A stretch of DNA of 64,000 bases from Hyphomonadaceae bacterium (GCA_947474455.1 CANJIL010000004.1:1-64000), one strand, 5' to 3'. Counted from the stretch's first letter, positions 8,609 to 18,113 are shown. The notes: generated by a model not told the origin, from the letters alone. A program made the numbers and translations.

Positions 8609-8637
8609 GACCCGCCCTTACAGGCGGGCCGTTTTAT
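8609..8637 (+). terminator. Rho-independent terminator of etfBA
   Basis: CCCGCC, a 6-nt loop, then GGCGGG, followed by CCGTTTTATT, beginning about 27 nt after the etfA stop. The stem, GC content and T-tract are typical. Confidence 0.8.
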
Positions 8638-8652
8638 TAGTCTCTGTGGTCG

Positions 8653-9301
8653 TCATCCGGCCGATGGGTTGTTGATCGCGAGTTGCGCAGCAAAGGCCCG
8701 CTGGTAAGCGGATCGCGCTTCGCCGCGCGCGACATAGGCGGCGAGGTTCGGGTATTCATCCAGAATGCCCGACGATCTAAGCCTGAACAGCACCGACACC
8801 ATCAGAATGTCGCCTGCGCTGAAGGCGCCATCGAGCCAATCGGCTTCGCCCAGGCGAGCCGCGAGCTGGTCCATCCGGGGGCGGACACGACCCTCAACCA
8901 GGGGCAAGCGCTCCTTGGCCCAGGGGCTTGTCCGCCTCAAAAAACCTAGCGGTTACGAGATCGAGGATGGGCGGCTCGACCGTGTTGAGTGCGGCAAACA
9001 TCCAGGTAATAGCCGGCGCCCGGGCATTGGCGTGCTTCGGGAGCAGGCCCGCATCGTGCTCGGCGATATGGAAGACGATTGCGCCTGTTTCGAACAGAGC
9101 GAGATCGCCCTCCTCGTAGGTGGGAATCTGGCCGAAGGGATGAAGCGCCAGATGAGCGGGCCCCTTCATCGCCTTGAAAGATACAAGACGAACCTCGTAA
9201 GGCAGCCCCGTCTCTTCCAGAGCCCAGGGGATGCGCGTGTCCCGCGCCAATCTTCTACCGCCATGGGGTGACCTCTCAAAGGCGGTGATCGTGATGGTCA
9301 T
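8653..9301 (-). pseudogene. glutathione S-transferase, frameshifted
   Basis: Two overlapping reverse-strand ORFs together make one GST. The upstream part (to 8894) has a thioredoxin-like N-terminal domain: RIPWALEETGLPYEV, then HPFGQIPTYEEGDLALFETGAIVFHIAE. The downstream part (from about 8930) has the helical C-terminal domain: ERLPLVEGRVRPRMDQLAARL and GAFSAGDILMVSVLF. Reading passes from one to the other if the run of four C (GGGG on the + strand, 8923-8926) is one base shorter, giving ADKPWAKERLP. Either a real +1 insertion has inactivated the gene or this is an assembly indel. Restored length would be about 215 aa, normal for the family. Confidence 0.82.
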
Positions 9302-9378
9302 CGCCAGACGCCTCCCTCGCGCAAGTCATCGGCTGGGCGCTATAAGCTACGCTAGGCCCAGCAGGTTTGATTTCCAGC

Positions 9379-10920
9379 TCAGCTCCATTTCCGGCCGGCA
9401 AAGGCGAACAGGCCGATCGCCACAATGAAGGCGGCGCATATGACCACGGTCCCCGTCGACCCCTTTAAGAAGTCCTGTACTGGCCTGAGCGGGGACGCTT
9501 CCACGGCGCCAGTATGCGTTCCAGGCGACGGCGGCGCCTGGATAACGACTGCAGGCGCCTGCGAAGACGTCTCAACGACAGGCGTCGCTGCAACGGGAGC
9601 CACAGGAGGCGGGGCTGCAGTCTTAGCCGGCGCAGGAGGTGGCGTCACCTCAGGAGCGGGCCGAGCTTGCTGCGCCGCCTCCGTCGTCGGCAGCGCTTCT
9701 TCGGCGCCGCCGGTTTCGCCGCCGCCGGCCGCCGCAGCGCCGACGCCGACCGCTGCAGCGGCTCCGCCCGCCACCGCGGTCGAACTCACCGGCGCCTTTG
9801 TCGATGTCTGGGGCGGCAGCTGTTTGAAGCCATCCGCAGTCGCCGCACCGCCGCGCCGCGCATCGGCGATAGCCGCTTCCGCGCAGAGCCTGTCGAACGT
9901 CGCCTCATCCACTTCGCCTGTCACGGGAAGGCCGCATTTCGTTTGGAAGTCCCTCAGCGCCCGCACGGACACGTCGTCGAACTTGCCGATCGTCCCCGCC
10001 GTGCGGGCGGGCAGATGCTTGAGCGAGATAAGGCAGCGGTTGAGAAAGCGCCCCCGCCCCGTCCATTTCGTGTTTCGCGCGAACGCACCGAACATCGCAA
10101 ACCCATCGCGGCGATAGGAATCCTCGAAGAAGTCCGCGGAGTAGTCGTCCCACGCCGTGAGGTCATAGCTATGCACCGTCAGCGGCAGCGCCAGGTTCCA
10201 GGCGCCCGCCGCGATCAGCTTCTTGATCTCGTCCATGCGATAGACCGAGTTGCGTACGGCCTCGCTGGAGCTTTCGCTCAGCCACTGCCGCCGCGCATCG
10301 ACATAGGCGGCGATCCATTCCTTCTCATTGGCCGCCGAAGCCGGCCCCGCAACTTCGTTTGCCCTGTCCTTCTGGGCGGTCCTGAACGCCACGCCTGACT
10401 GGATTTGCGAGTCATAGGCAACCGCCGCCGACAGGGCGTGTACGAACCCCGCCGCCTTCCAGGCCTGCAGCGCCGGCAACATGAAATTGTCGTAGAAATA
10501 CCTGTCCTGCGCGTCCGCCATCGCGCGGTCAGAAGCCGCTGCAATCAGCAGGTCACGCAGCTCATCATCCTGCAGCAACGCAAGACGCTGTTTTTCGATG
10601 GACGCCAGCCGCTTTTTTTCCTTGTCGCCGATCTGCACCGGCGGCACCTTCACCGCCGCCAGGCGGGTTCGCATCTTGGCCGTCAGGTCCGCATCCGCAC
10701 GGGGCATTTCGCAGTAGTTGGACACCAGGCGGAACAGATTTCCGCTGGTGTGGGACACCTGATGCTTGCCAAAACTCAGCCCGCCGGGATCTGATTTCGC
10801 CCGTGCAACAGTTTCATAACGGAAAGGCCGCCCGCCCTCGAAGACGCCGACAATAGCGTCGATCGTTGCAATCTGCAGTTCAGACAGGCCCAACTCACTC
10901 ACGCCCGCACCCAAACTCAC
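9379..10920 (-). CDS. GH46 chitosanase-like / peptidoglycan-binding membrane protein
   Basis: A 513-aa protein. Residues 14-270 resemble GH46 chitosanase-like enzymes: an early VFEGG (Glu28), then SDPGGLSFGKHQ (Asp44); these acidic residues are candidate catalytic groups by position, not proven. Residues about 300-345 form a PG_binding_1 repeat (GTIGKFDDVSVRALRDFQTKCGLPVTGEVDEATFDRL). A long Pro/Ala-rich, low-complexity linker then leads to one C-terminal transmembrane helix (TVVICAAFIVAIGLFAFAG) ending RKWS. No N-terminal signal is visible, so how the enzymatic part would reach the cell wall is unclear. It starts with GTG at 10920 and is divergent from the membrane-protein gene at 11021 with 100 nt between. 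Confidence 0.7.
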   Translation of the reverse strand: MSLGAGVSELGLSELQIATIDAIVGVFEGGRPFRYETVARAKSDPGGLSFGKHQVSHTSGNLFRLVSNYCEMPRADADLTAKMRTRLAAVKVPPVQIGDKEKKRLASIEKQRLALLQDDELRDLLIAAASDRAMADAQDRYFYDNFMLPALQAWKAAGFVHALSAAVAYDSQIQSGVAFRTAQKDRANEVAGPASAANEKEWIAAYVDARRQWLSESSSEAVRNSVYRMDEIKKLIAAGAWNLALPLTVHSYDLTAWDDYSADFFEDSYRRDGFAMFGAFARNTKWTGRGRFLNRCLISLKHLPARTAGTIGKFDDVSVRALRDFQTKCGLPVTGEVDEATFDRLCAEAAIADARRGGAATADGFKQLPPQTSTKAPVSSTAVAGGAAAAVGVGAAAAGGGETGGAEEALPTTEAAQQARPAPEVTPPPAPAKTAAPPPVAPVAATPVVETSSQAPAVVIQAPPSPGTHTGAVEASPLRPVQDFLKGSTGTVVICAAFIVAIGLFAFAGRKWS

Positions 10921-11020
10921 TCAGCCTGTTGCTGCGCGGTGGAGCTTAAAATAAGGTCTGCGGATAGCCAAGCGGCTGCGTGCACAGAAAGCAGCCTGAG
11001 AAACGCGTGCGGGGCGAGTC

Positions 11021-12322
11021 GTGTTTGGGGGGCCACTAGTCGAGCTGGTCTTGGTGATGGTCTTCGTCTTCCTGACGATGAGCGCAATCGTAAGCACGCT
11101 CCAGGAAGTCGTCGCCCAGACAATCCGCGCCCGTTCGCGCACGCTGCAAAAGTGCATCCGCCAGATGCTGCACGACGACGTCTACAAGAACCAGATCTAC
11201 GAACGTTTCTTCCGTCACCCGCGCATCGCCGTGCCCGGCCGCGCGGTCAACCAACTCACCAACATCAGTCCGGAGGACTTCGCCGTAGCCATGGCGACCG
11301 CCGTGCAGCCCGACGACTCGTCGCACGATTGCATAACGGAGCTGCCAGCTTCCGTTCGTGCATTGAAGGACGGCGCCCTTAAGCAGCGCCTGTGCCTCGC
11401 CATGCCTGACGTGTTCCGTGACGGCGCGGACCCGGACCTGATCAAGCAGTCGGTCACGGCCTGGTACAACGCCTCGATGAACAAGACGATGGAGATCTAC
11501 AAGTCCGAAACGCGGATGCGTCTCTATTTTGTCGCTGCCGTCGCGACCGTGATGCTCAACGTGAGCCCGATCAAGATCGCGCAGGCGCTGCAGAGCCAGC
11601 CCGAACTGCGTGCAGCATTCGCATCGGCCGTGCCCGAACTCAGCACGCTTGTCCTCAATGTCAGCGACAATGCTTCCGCGCGCCTCTCAGGCTCGTCGCA
11701 ACAAGAACGCGGCCCCGACGTCCAGACACTGACGTCCGACCTTCCCTCCTCCGACGTGCAAACCATGCTGGCGATTTTCGAATGCACACGGGGGCGCACG
11801 GGTCTGCCCATCGGCTGGCCGTGGATGGCCAAAGCCTTTGACCAGATCGGCACACAGACGAGCAGCCTGCTTGGCTCATCCCCCAATAGAACGCATGCCT
11901 GCGGGACTGCGCTGGCGACCGCGCAGATGTCTGACAATCTCAAGTCGCAGCTTTCCATGCTGAATCTCAGCGCCGGCCAGACGGCGGCCGCAGCAGCGAG
12001 CACCGAGACGCTCGCCCAACCGCCTGCCCCAGCGCCACAACCTGTCTCTCAGCCCGCACCGCCGACAGCCGAAAAATCTGACGCATCGGCGACGGAACGC
12101 GCCGTCGAAGAACCGGCAGCTCACGCCACGCTTGTCGCGCTCAAGCCAACGCCGCAACAGATCGCCGCCGCCTCCGCGATGTTCACCCCGCAATACGGAC
12201 CGACTTTCGCAACCGATCCCTGGTTTATGGTGCTGCTCGGCTGGCTTGTCATGGTCGTCGCCGCCGGCCAGGGCGCGCCCTTCTGGTTCAACCTTCTCCA
12301 GAAGCTGGTCTCGCGGAAATAG
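11021..12322 (+). CDS. large membrane protein of unknown function
   Basis: A 433-aa protein starting at GTG 11021. An N-terminal helix (LVELVLVMVFVFLTMSAIVSTLQEVVAQ) is followed by a basic helical segment (RARSRTLQKCIRQML), a second hydrophobic segment near 175-190 (LYFVAAVATVMLNVSPIKIA), a long Ala/Pro/Gln-rich variable part, and a C-terminal membrane helix ending AGQGAPFWFNLLQKLVSRK. The GAPFWF(N/D)LL ending recurs in an uncharacterised bacterial membrane-protein family. It shares a 100-nt divergent promoter region with the GH46-like membrane protein, which suggests the two work together. I cannot name a function. Confidence 0.6.
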   Translation: MFGGPLVELVLVMVFVFLTMSAIVSTLQEVVAQTIRARSRTLQKCIRQMLHDDVYKNQIYERFFRHPRIAVPGRAVNQLTNISPEDFAVAMATAVQPDDSSHDCITELPASVRALKDGALKQRLCLAMPDVFRDGADPDLIKQSVTAWYNASMNKTMEIYKSETRMRLYFVAAVATVMLNVSPIKIAQALQSQPELRAAFASAVPELSTLVLNVSDNASARLSGSSQQERGPDVQTLTSDLPSSDVQTMLAIFECTRGRTGLPIGWPWMAKAFDQIGTQTSSLLGSSPNRTHACGTALATAQMSDNLKSQLSMLNLSAGQTAAAAASTETLAQPPAPAPQPVSQPAPPTAEKSDASATERAVEEPAAHATLVALKPTPQQIAAASAMFTPQYGPTFATDPWFMVLLGWLVMVVAAGQGAPFWFNLLQKLVSRK

Positions 12323-12394
12323 CTTCATCCGGGCGACATGGACTCGCTGAAGCATCAGGCATAGTATCGTTCCAGATCGCGGGCGGAGTGACTG

Positions 12395-12808
12395 ATGCCT
12401 TCGCAGGGAATGATCGTCGGCGACAATTGGCTTGCCATCGCCGCAGCCGCCGTGGGTTTCTACGCCGTCGGCTTCATCATCTACGGCGCCGTGTTCTCGA
12501 AGCTCTGGATGAAGCTGTCCGGCTACGCGAAGGAACAACTCCAGCCGCACATGTGGAAGATGGCGATCTCACCGATCATGCCCATCCTCACGGCCATCGG
12601 CCTCGCCATAATCCTGAAGCTTGCGCGCGTTGACAATCTCGCTGTCGGCCTCGTCCTCACCTTCCAGACCTGGTTCTTCATCGTCCTGTCGACGCGGCTC
12701 TATTCCTTCGTCTACAGCCCAGAAAAGCCCGGATTGCTTGTGATGGATGCGATCCACCTTTTTCTCGGCACGATGATCGCCGGCGCCATAATATCGGCTT
12801 GGCCCTAG
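12395..12808 (+). CDS. DUF1761 family membrane protein
   Basis: A 137-aa integral membrane protein with four predicted helices. The N-terminus (NWLAIAAAAVGFYAVGFIIYGAVFSKLWMKLSG) has the DUF1761 arrangement of a small-residue helix followed by W in a short loop. Its 3' end overlaps the converging 12805-13278 gene by 4 nt. No function is known for the family. Confidence 0.65.
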   Translation: MPSQGMIVGDNWLAIAAAAVGFYAVGFIIYGAVFSKLWMKLSGYAKEQLQPHMWKMAISPIMPILTAIGLAIILKLARVDNLAVGLVLTFQTWFFIVLSTRLYSFVYSPEKPGLLVMDAIHLFLGTMIAGAIISAWP

Positions 12809-13278
12809 CGGTTCGCTCGCACCGAGAGCACGTGCTGCTCGATCGCCCCGCCGGGCGCAGTTGAAAGGATCACGACCTCGAGCTTGCCCGAAGCCGGCGT
12901 GAAGCGGCGCGTGACGAGACCTTCTGGATCGGCCAGCGGCGCCGACGACCAACCCTTCGGCATCAGGCAACTGCCGATGCGATCGATCATCGAGAGGGTG
13001 CCCGGCGCGATCGTAGAGGCATCGATCGACCAGGTGCATTCATACATGTCCCTGGTGTCGCCATGCTTCACGCGGCACTCATAGGCGCTTTCCAGTCCTG
13101 CCGGCCGGGCGACATCGGGCAGCTCCTTGCCTGTGCGCTCATCGACCTCGAACTTGCGGAAAGGCGCCGGCCCACCCGCATCAAGCAGCAAGGCATCGAG
13201 CCCGTGGCACATGACGTCCTGTGCGAACGCTGCCGGCGTCGCTCCAGCCAGCGCGCAGGCAAGCACAATCCATTTCAT
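12805..13278 (-). CDS. secreted hypothetical protein
   Basis: A 157-aa protein with a clear Sec signal (MKWIVLACALAGATPAAFA-QD). The mature part has four cysteines (VMCHGL, YECRV, YECTW, GSCLMP) that could form two disulfides in the periplasm. I do not recognise the fold. It overlaps the converging DUF1761 gene by 4 nt at the 3' end and is divergent from the M20 peptidase gene. Confidence 0.6.
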   Translation of the reverse strand: MKWIVLACALAGATPAAFAQDVMCHGLDALLLDAGGPAPFRKFEVDERTGKELPDVARPAGLESAYECRVKHGDTRDMYECTWSIDASTIAPGTLSMIDRIGSCLMPKGWSSAPLADPEGLVTRRFTPASGKLEVVILSTAPGGAIEQHVLSVRANR

Positions 13279-13411
13279 TCCGTCCCTCCCCGATCGTGGC
13301 GAATAATGCTTCGGCGGGCGGCAACGTCAACGCTTGGCTGTTGTTCGCTGGAATAACCTCACTTGGCCGCATAGCCTCGACATGCTCTGCCTTGCAGGAA
13401 CGGATCGACTC

Positions 13412-14845
13412 ATGCGACGCAGCCTCCTAGCCGCCGCAAGCTTCCTCGCGGCATCGGCCTGCGCCTCGGCCCCGTCAGCTGGTCCGGTCTCGACAGCCGC
13501 CGCCGCGGCCGGCGAGGGTGAATTCCGCGCGCTCTTCAAGGAACTGGTCGAGATCAACACGACGCTTTCCGTTGGCTCGTGCATCAAAGCCTCTGAAGCG
13601 ATGAAGGCCCGTCTGCTCGCTGCCGGGTGGCCGGAAAGCGACCTCCATACCCTCGTTCCAAGCCCAGTCGTCCGCAGGACAGCAATTTCGTCGCCGTTCT
13701 GCCGGGCACGAATCCGGCGAAGAAAGCCATCCTCCTGATGGCCCACATCGATGTCGTCGAAGCCAAACGGGAAGACTGGGAGCGCGATCCCTTCATCCTC
13801 ACCGAAGCAGGAGGTTGCTTCTACGCCCGCGGCGTCAGCGACGACAAAGGCATGGCCGCGATCTTCACGGACTCAATGATCCGCTACAAGCGCGAAGGCT
13901 ACCGGCCCGAACGCACGATCAAGATGATGCTCAATTGCGGCAAGGAAGGCCCGAACGAACTCGTCGGCGCCAAATACATGGTCGACAACCATCTCGACCA
14001 CATCAGCGCCGCGTTCACGCTCAACGAAGGCGCCGTCGGCCGCATCGATCCCGACACCGGACAATACACACCTACAACGGCGTGCAGGCAGGCGAGAAAC
14101 TCAATCAGGACTTCGCGATCGAAGTGACGAACCCCGGCGGCCACTCCTCCCGCCTGGCGGCTGACAACGCGATCTACCGCCTTGGCGCGGCACTCGCCAA
14201 AATCCAGGCCATCGAATTCCCGATCGAGTTCAACGACGCCACCACCGGGTTCTTCAAACGCATGGGCGAACTCACGCCCGGCCAGGAAGGCCAGGACATG
14301 CACGACGCAGCAATGGGAGAAAACGCCGCCGCCATCCGCCGCCTGATGGTCAACCTTGGCTACAACGCCCTCTTGCGCACAACCTGCATAGCTACCGAGC
14401 TGAGCGCCGGCCATGCGCCCAACGCGCTGCCTCAACGCGCAACAGCCAACGTAAATTGCCGCATCTTCCCCGGCCGCACCCAGGAGGCGATCCAGAAGCA
14501 ACTCATCGCCGCGATCGGCGACGCCGGCGTCAGCGTCACCATGAAGTCCGACCCGGAAGAACCCGGCGCGCCGCCGAAACTGACGCCGGACATCCTCGGC
14601 CCGATCGAAAAATCACTGAACGGATGTGGCCCGGCGTGCGTGTCGTTCCCGCAATGGCGACCGGCGCCACAGACGGCCGCTTCCTCACGCCCGCCGAGAT
14701 TCCAACCTACGGCGTCTCCGGCATTTTTGCCGATCCAGACACAAGCGGCGTGCACGGCCTCAACGAACGCATCGGCGTGAAGCAGCTGATGGAGGGCCGT
14801 GTCTTCCTGCATCTTCTGGTCAAGGAATACGCGGGCGGAAAATAG
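13412..14845 (+). pseudogene. M20 family metallopeptidase, three frameshifts
   Basis: Four successive reading-frame segments add up to one secreted M20 peptidase. Segment 1 has a signal/lipoprotein N-terminus (ASACAS) and FKELVEINTT. Segment 2 has VAVLPGTNPAKKAILLMAHIDVVEA (metal-binding His-x-Asp), RGVSDDKGM and NCGKEGPNELVGAKY. Segment 3 has EVTNPGGHSSRLAADNAIYRLG and HAPNALPQRATANVNCRIFPG. Segment 4 has VVPAMATGATDGRFLTPAEIPTYGVSG and HGLNERI. The shifts lie near 13672 (a CCC run), near 14070 (an ACACAC repeat) and near 14610 (an AAAAA run); each is solved by adding one base or, at 14070, removing two. Also note NCGKEGPNE, where many M20 enzymes have a D/E-E-x2-G catalytic motif. Either a decayed gene or indel errors. 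Confidence 0.85.
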
Positions 14846-14849
14846 CACC

Positions 14850-15254
14850 TCAGGCCCAGCCAAAACCCTTGAGAATCATCACGCCTCCAGCCGCTGACAC
14901 CGCTGAAAGCGCGGCGCCCCAGATCATGTCCACGATCACCATGAGCATGGGCCAGTTCTTCAGCGTGGCGAGATTGGTAAGGTCATAGGTTCCATACGCC
15001 ACCAGTCCGAGAACCGCGCCCAACATCGCAGCCTTCACCCATCCGCCATCCTCCAACGCGGGCGCCACCGCGAAAAGGCTCAGCCCTGCCACATAGAGCA
15101 GGTAGAAGAGCACCGCCGGTGCAATCTCGATTTTCTCCCGCATCAGAGGGCCGAGCTGCTGGGTGATCCACCCTCGCGCAATCACGCCAAGCCATAGCAG
15201 GTCCAGAATCAGCAGGATCAGCCCTGCCGCCAGCGCACCCTTCAGGATCAACAT
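14850..15254 (-). CDS. DUF2177 family membrane protein
   Basis: A 134-aa membrane protein with four helices and the DUF2177 signatures LDLLWLGVIARGWITQQLG and YGTYDLTNLATLKNWP(M)xxxxxDMIWG. The start is set at the ATG 15254 (MLILKGALAAG); the ORF-track extension to 15365 is not conserved-looking. It converges on the M20 pseudogene with 4 nt between. Function is unknown. Confidence 0.8.
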   Translation of the reverse strand: MLILKGALAAGLILLILDLLWLGVIARGWITQQLGPLMREKIEIAPAVLFYLLYVAGLSLFAVAPALEDGGWVKAAMLGAVLGLVAYGTYDLTNLATLKNWPMLMVIVDMIWGAALSAVSAAGGVMILKGFGWA

Positions 15255-15367
15255 GGCCAGCCTCGCGTCTTCAGCGACTTGATACGCAGCCCAGCGGAAG
15301 TGGATGCAGGATTGAATGTAATTTCTGGACACGCTAGACCTGACGCTCCGGTAACCCGCGAGCAAAG

Positions 15368-16057
15368 ATGCGCCGTCACCACATCCTGTTGGCGCTGCTT
15401 GTTTTTGCGCTGATCGCGCCGCCCGTCTTCGCCCATGCCATCGGCGGCAGTGACGCCCAGTTCGTGCGCAACACCGTTGGAGCGGACCCGTTCCCGTTCC
15501 TCTATCTCGGCGCCAAGCACATGGTGACGGGATACGATCACCTGCTTTTCCTGCTCGGCGTCATCTTCTTCCTCTACCGGCTGAAGGACGTACTGCTCTA
15601 CGTGACGCTGTTCTCGCTTGGCCACTCGACCACGCTGATCCTCGGCGTCCTGTTCGACTTCGGTGTGTCTGCCCACCTCGTCGACATGGTTATCGGCCTG
15701 TCCGTTTCCTACAAGGCATTCGAGAATCTCGGCGGTTTTCGCAAGATCGGGCTCGAACTCGACAACCGCATCGCCGTGGGCGGCTTCGGCCTTGTCCACG
15801 GCCTCGGCCTCGCAACAAAACTGCAGGACCTCGGCCTCAACCCTGACGGCCTCCTGCCCAACCTCATAGCCTTCAACATCGGCGTCGAGATCGGCCAACT
15901 TATCGCGCTGTCGCTGATCCTCGTCGTCATGACCCTTTGGCGCACGACCAAGAGCTTCGGCCGCTTCGCCATTGCGGCCAACGCCCTGCTTTTCCTCGCT
16001 GGTATTGTGCTGGCCGGCGAACAGCTTGCAGGCTATTTTCTCGCTGGAGACGCATGA
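15368..16057 (+). CDS. HupE/UreJ_2 family membrane protein
   Basis: A 229-aa protein with a signal peptide (PPVFAHA) and about six further helices. It has the HupE/UreJ_2 motif GAKHMVTGYDHLLFLLGV, whose His/Asp/His residues are candidate metal ligands, plus SLGHSTTLILG and HGLGLA. Relatives are proposed Ni/Co or other metal permeases; the substrate here is unknown, and no urease or hydrogenase gene is nearby. Its stop overlaps the start of the next gene (ATGA-type overlap), so the pair is cotranslated. Confidence 0.82.
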   Translation: MRRHHILLALLVFALIAPPVFAHAIGGSDAQFVRNTVGADPFPFLYLGAKHMVTGYDHLLFLLGVIFFLYRLKDVLLYVTLFSLGHSTTLILGVLFDFGVSAHLVDMVIGLSVSYKAFENLGGFRKIGLELDNRIAVGGFGLVHGLGLATKLQDLGLNPDGLLPNLIAFNIGVEIGQLIALSLILVVMTLWRTTKSFGRFAIAANALLFLAGIVLAGEQLAGYFLAGDA

Positions 16058-16758
16058 TGCCTGAACAGGACATCACCACACCCGACCAGCCCATCGCCCC
16101 GGTGCAGCTCAAGGTATCGGGCAAGATGCTCGCCCTGATCTCCGGCGGCGGCTTCGCCTTCGGCGCGCTCATCGTGCTAGGCGCAATCATGCCGGCCGAA
16201 TTCAAAACCGACCCGCTCGGCATCGGCAAACTCTCTGGCATTGCCCGCCTTTGGGCGCCCGATGAAAAAACCATCGATCCGACTGTTGCGGGCGCACCGC
16301 TCGCCCGCGACTACGACATCGCGCCCCGCACCGACGTGATCGAGATTCCGCTCACCGATTTTCTCGGCGGCGCGAAAGGTTCCGAACTCGAGTACAAGGT
16401 CCATATGAAGAAGGACGCGACCCTGATCTTCGAATGGGAAACCATTGGCGCATCCAACCCCAACGACATTGGCTACGACTTCCATGGGCACACCACGCCC
16501 GCACCCGGCCAGGAAATGACCGTCGCCACGTACAAGCGGGCCCGCGGCCTCTCCCAGAAAGGCGCACTCACCGCCCCGTTTGACGGCATCCAGGGCTGGC
16601 AATTCTCCAACTTTGGTGACAAGCCCGTGGTTATCCGGGTGAAGCTGTCAGGCTTCTATGAACTGGTCCCCGCCGGCCAGGAAGGCAATCTGGCGGGTAT
16701 CATCGCCAACGTCCCCGGCGCCCAGGCCCGCCCGGATTTTCAGACAAATGAGCGCTGA
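16054..16758 (+). CDS. membrane-anchored protein partner of HupE
   Basis: A 234-aa protein with a short Pro-rich cytoplasmic start, one helix (MLALISGGGFAFGALIVLGAIMPAEF), and a periplasmic beta-rich domain. The segment IMPAEFKTDPLGIGKLSGI matches proteins usually annotated as transmembrane anchor protein, which commonly follow hupE. A conserved YDFHGHTTPAPG loop has two histidines and could bind metal. The start at 16054 or 16057 overlaps the hupE stop. Its exact role is unknown; partnership with HupE is inferred from overlap and recurrence. Confidence 0.75.
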   Translation: MMPEQDITTPDQPIAPVQLKVSGKMLALISGGGFAFGALIVLGAIMPAEFKTDPLGIGKLSGIARLWAPDEKTIDPTVAGAPLARDYDIAPRTDVIEIPLTDFLGGAKGSELEYKVHMKKDATLIFEWETIGASNPNDIGYDFHGHTTPAPGQEMTVATYKRARGLSQKGALTAPFDGIQGWQFSNFGDKPVVIRVKLSGFYELVPAGQEGNLAGIIANVPGAQARPDFQTNER

Positions 16759-16849
16759 GCGCCACGCGCTGGCCCCGCCACAATTTCGCGCTAACCTTTC
16801 TCCACCCATAGAGTTGGCGGGGGCAGCTGGTTTCGTTTCGGAGACGCGA

Positions 16850-18106
16850 ATGCCGTACCGCGCCATCCTCGCCCTGTCGCTCGCCGGGATTCTCGCCGGT
16901 TGCGCCTCGACCCGCCCCGCCCCCATTGTCGCTGGCGGGCGCACGCCTCCGCATCGTCCGCCCGTCACCACGCCGCCGCCCGTCGCGCCACCGTCCGACT
17001 TCGCGCTGGCGCCCGCCCGCTTCGCCGACATACCAGGCTGGGCCCAGGCCGACATGGCGCCGACCCTTATCGCCTTCAAACGCCAATGCGATAGTTGGAA
17101 GCTCCGCACGCCGGACGCCCCGCTCAGCGGCGGCCGCTATGGCGGCCAAGTGAGTGCCTGGTTCACCGCCTGCAACGCTGCGCTGACGATCCAGCCCGGA
17201 CAGGAACACTGGTTCTTCGAAACCTATTTCGATCCCAACTTCGTCGTCGGCCAGGGTGAAGCGCGTCTCACGGCCTATTTCGAGCCTGTCATCCAGGCAA
17301 GCCGCGAATGGTCGCCGACGTTTACCGAGCCGCTGCTGAAACGCCCGCCCGACATGGTCACCGTGGACCTCGGCGCCTTCGCCGAAGCCTATGACAACGA
17401 GACGCTACGCGGCGCTCCACGCACGCTGAACGGCAAGGTGAACGGCGACCACATCGTGCCCTATCCGAAGCGCGAAGCGATCACGCCCTTTCTCGGCCAG
17501 GTCATCGGCTATGCCCACCCAGCGGACGTATATAACCTGCAGGTCCAGGGCTCCGGCCGCCTCAGCTTCCTGGACGGCACACAGGCCCGCGCACAATTCT
17601 CCGCGCAGAACGGCTACAAGTGGAATTCAGCCCTCGGCGCGCTGCGCAATTCCGGCCGCCTCGCCAGCGCGACATGGGCGAGTTTCCGCTCGTGGCTCGA
17701 CACCAATCCCAGCGAACAAAAGACGGCGCTCAACGCGGATCCGTCCTACGTCTTCTTTCAGGAAGAGCAGATCGCAGACTATACAGCCGGCCCCAAGGGC
17801 GCGGCCAACGTACCCCTGACGCCGATGGGCTCGATCGCTGTAGACCCCGCCTACCATCCCTACGGCGCGATCGTCTTCGTCGACGGCACGCATAACGGCT
17901 ACGCCTTCCAGAAGCTTTTGGTGGCGCAGGACACAGGTGGCGCGATCCGCCGCGGCCCCAACCGCGGCGACGTCTTCGCCGGCACAGGCCCCGAAGCCGG
18001 CGCCTTCGCGGAGAAGATGAACAGCACGCCCGCCCGCTGGTGGACACTGCTGCCAAAGGCCTTCGCCGCGCCGATCGCGGGACTGGCGTCACCGGCGCCG
18101 GGGTGA
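16850..18106 (+). CDS. mltA: membrane-bound lytic murein transglycosylase A
   Basis: A 418-aa lipoprotein: LAGCAS with Cys at about 17, a Pro-rich linker, then the MltA barrel (GQGEARLTAYFEPVIQASR, YNLQVQGSGRLSFLDG) and the C-terminal 3D domain (VAQDTGGAIRRGPNRGDVFAGTGPEAG), whose Asp is the family's catalytic acid. It cleaves the MurNAc-GlcNAc bond of peptidoglycan with formation of 1,6-anhydroMurNAc, at the inner face of the outer membrane. The ATG at 16850 follows GGAGACG; the ORF-track start at 16658 lies inside the upstream gene. The enzyme is complete and of normal length. Confidence 0.92.
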   Translation: MPYRAILALSLAGILAGCASTRPAPIVAGGRTPPHRPPVTTPPPVAPPSDFALAPARFADIPGWAQADMAPTLIAFKRQCDSWKLRTPDAPLSGGRYGGQVSAWFTACNAALTIQPGQEHWFFETYFDPNFVVGQGEARLTAYFEPVIQASREWSPTFTEPLLKRPPDMVTVDLGAFAEAYDNETLRGAPRTLNGKVNGDHIVPYPKREAITPFLGQVIGYAHPADVYNLQVQGSGRLSFLDGTQARAQFSAQNGYKWNSALGALRNSGRLASATWASFRSWLDTNPSEQKTALNADPSYVFFQEEQIADYTAGPKGAANVPLTPMGSIAVDPAYHPYGAIVFVDGTHNGYAFQKLLVAQDTGGAIRRGPNRGDVFAGTGPEAGAFAEKMNSTPARWWTLLPKAFAAPIAGLASPAPG

Positions 18107-18113
18107 AGAGATT

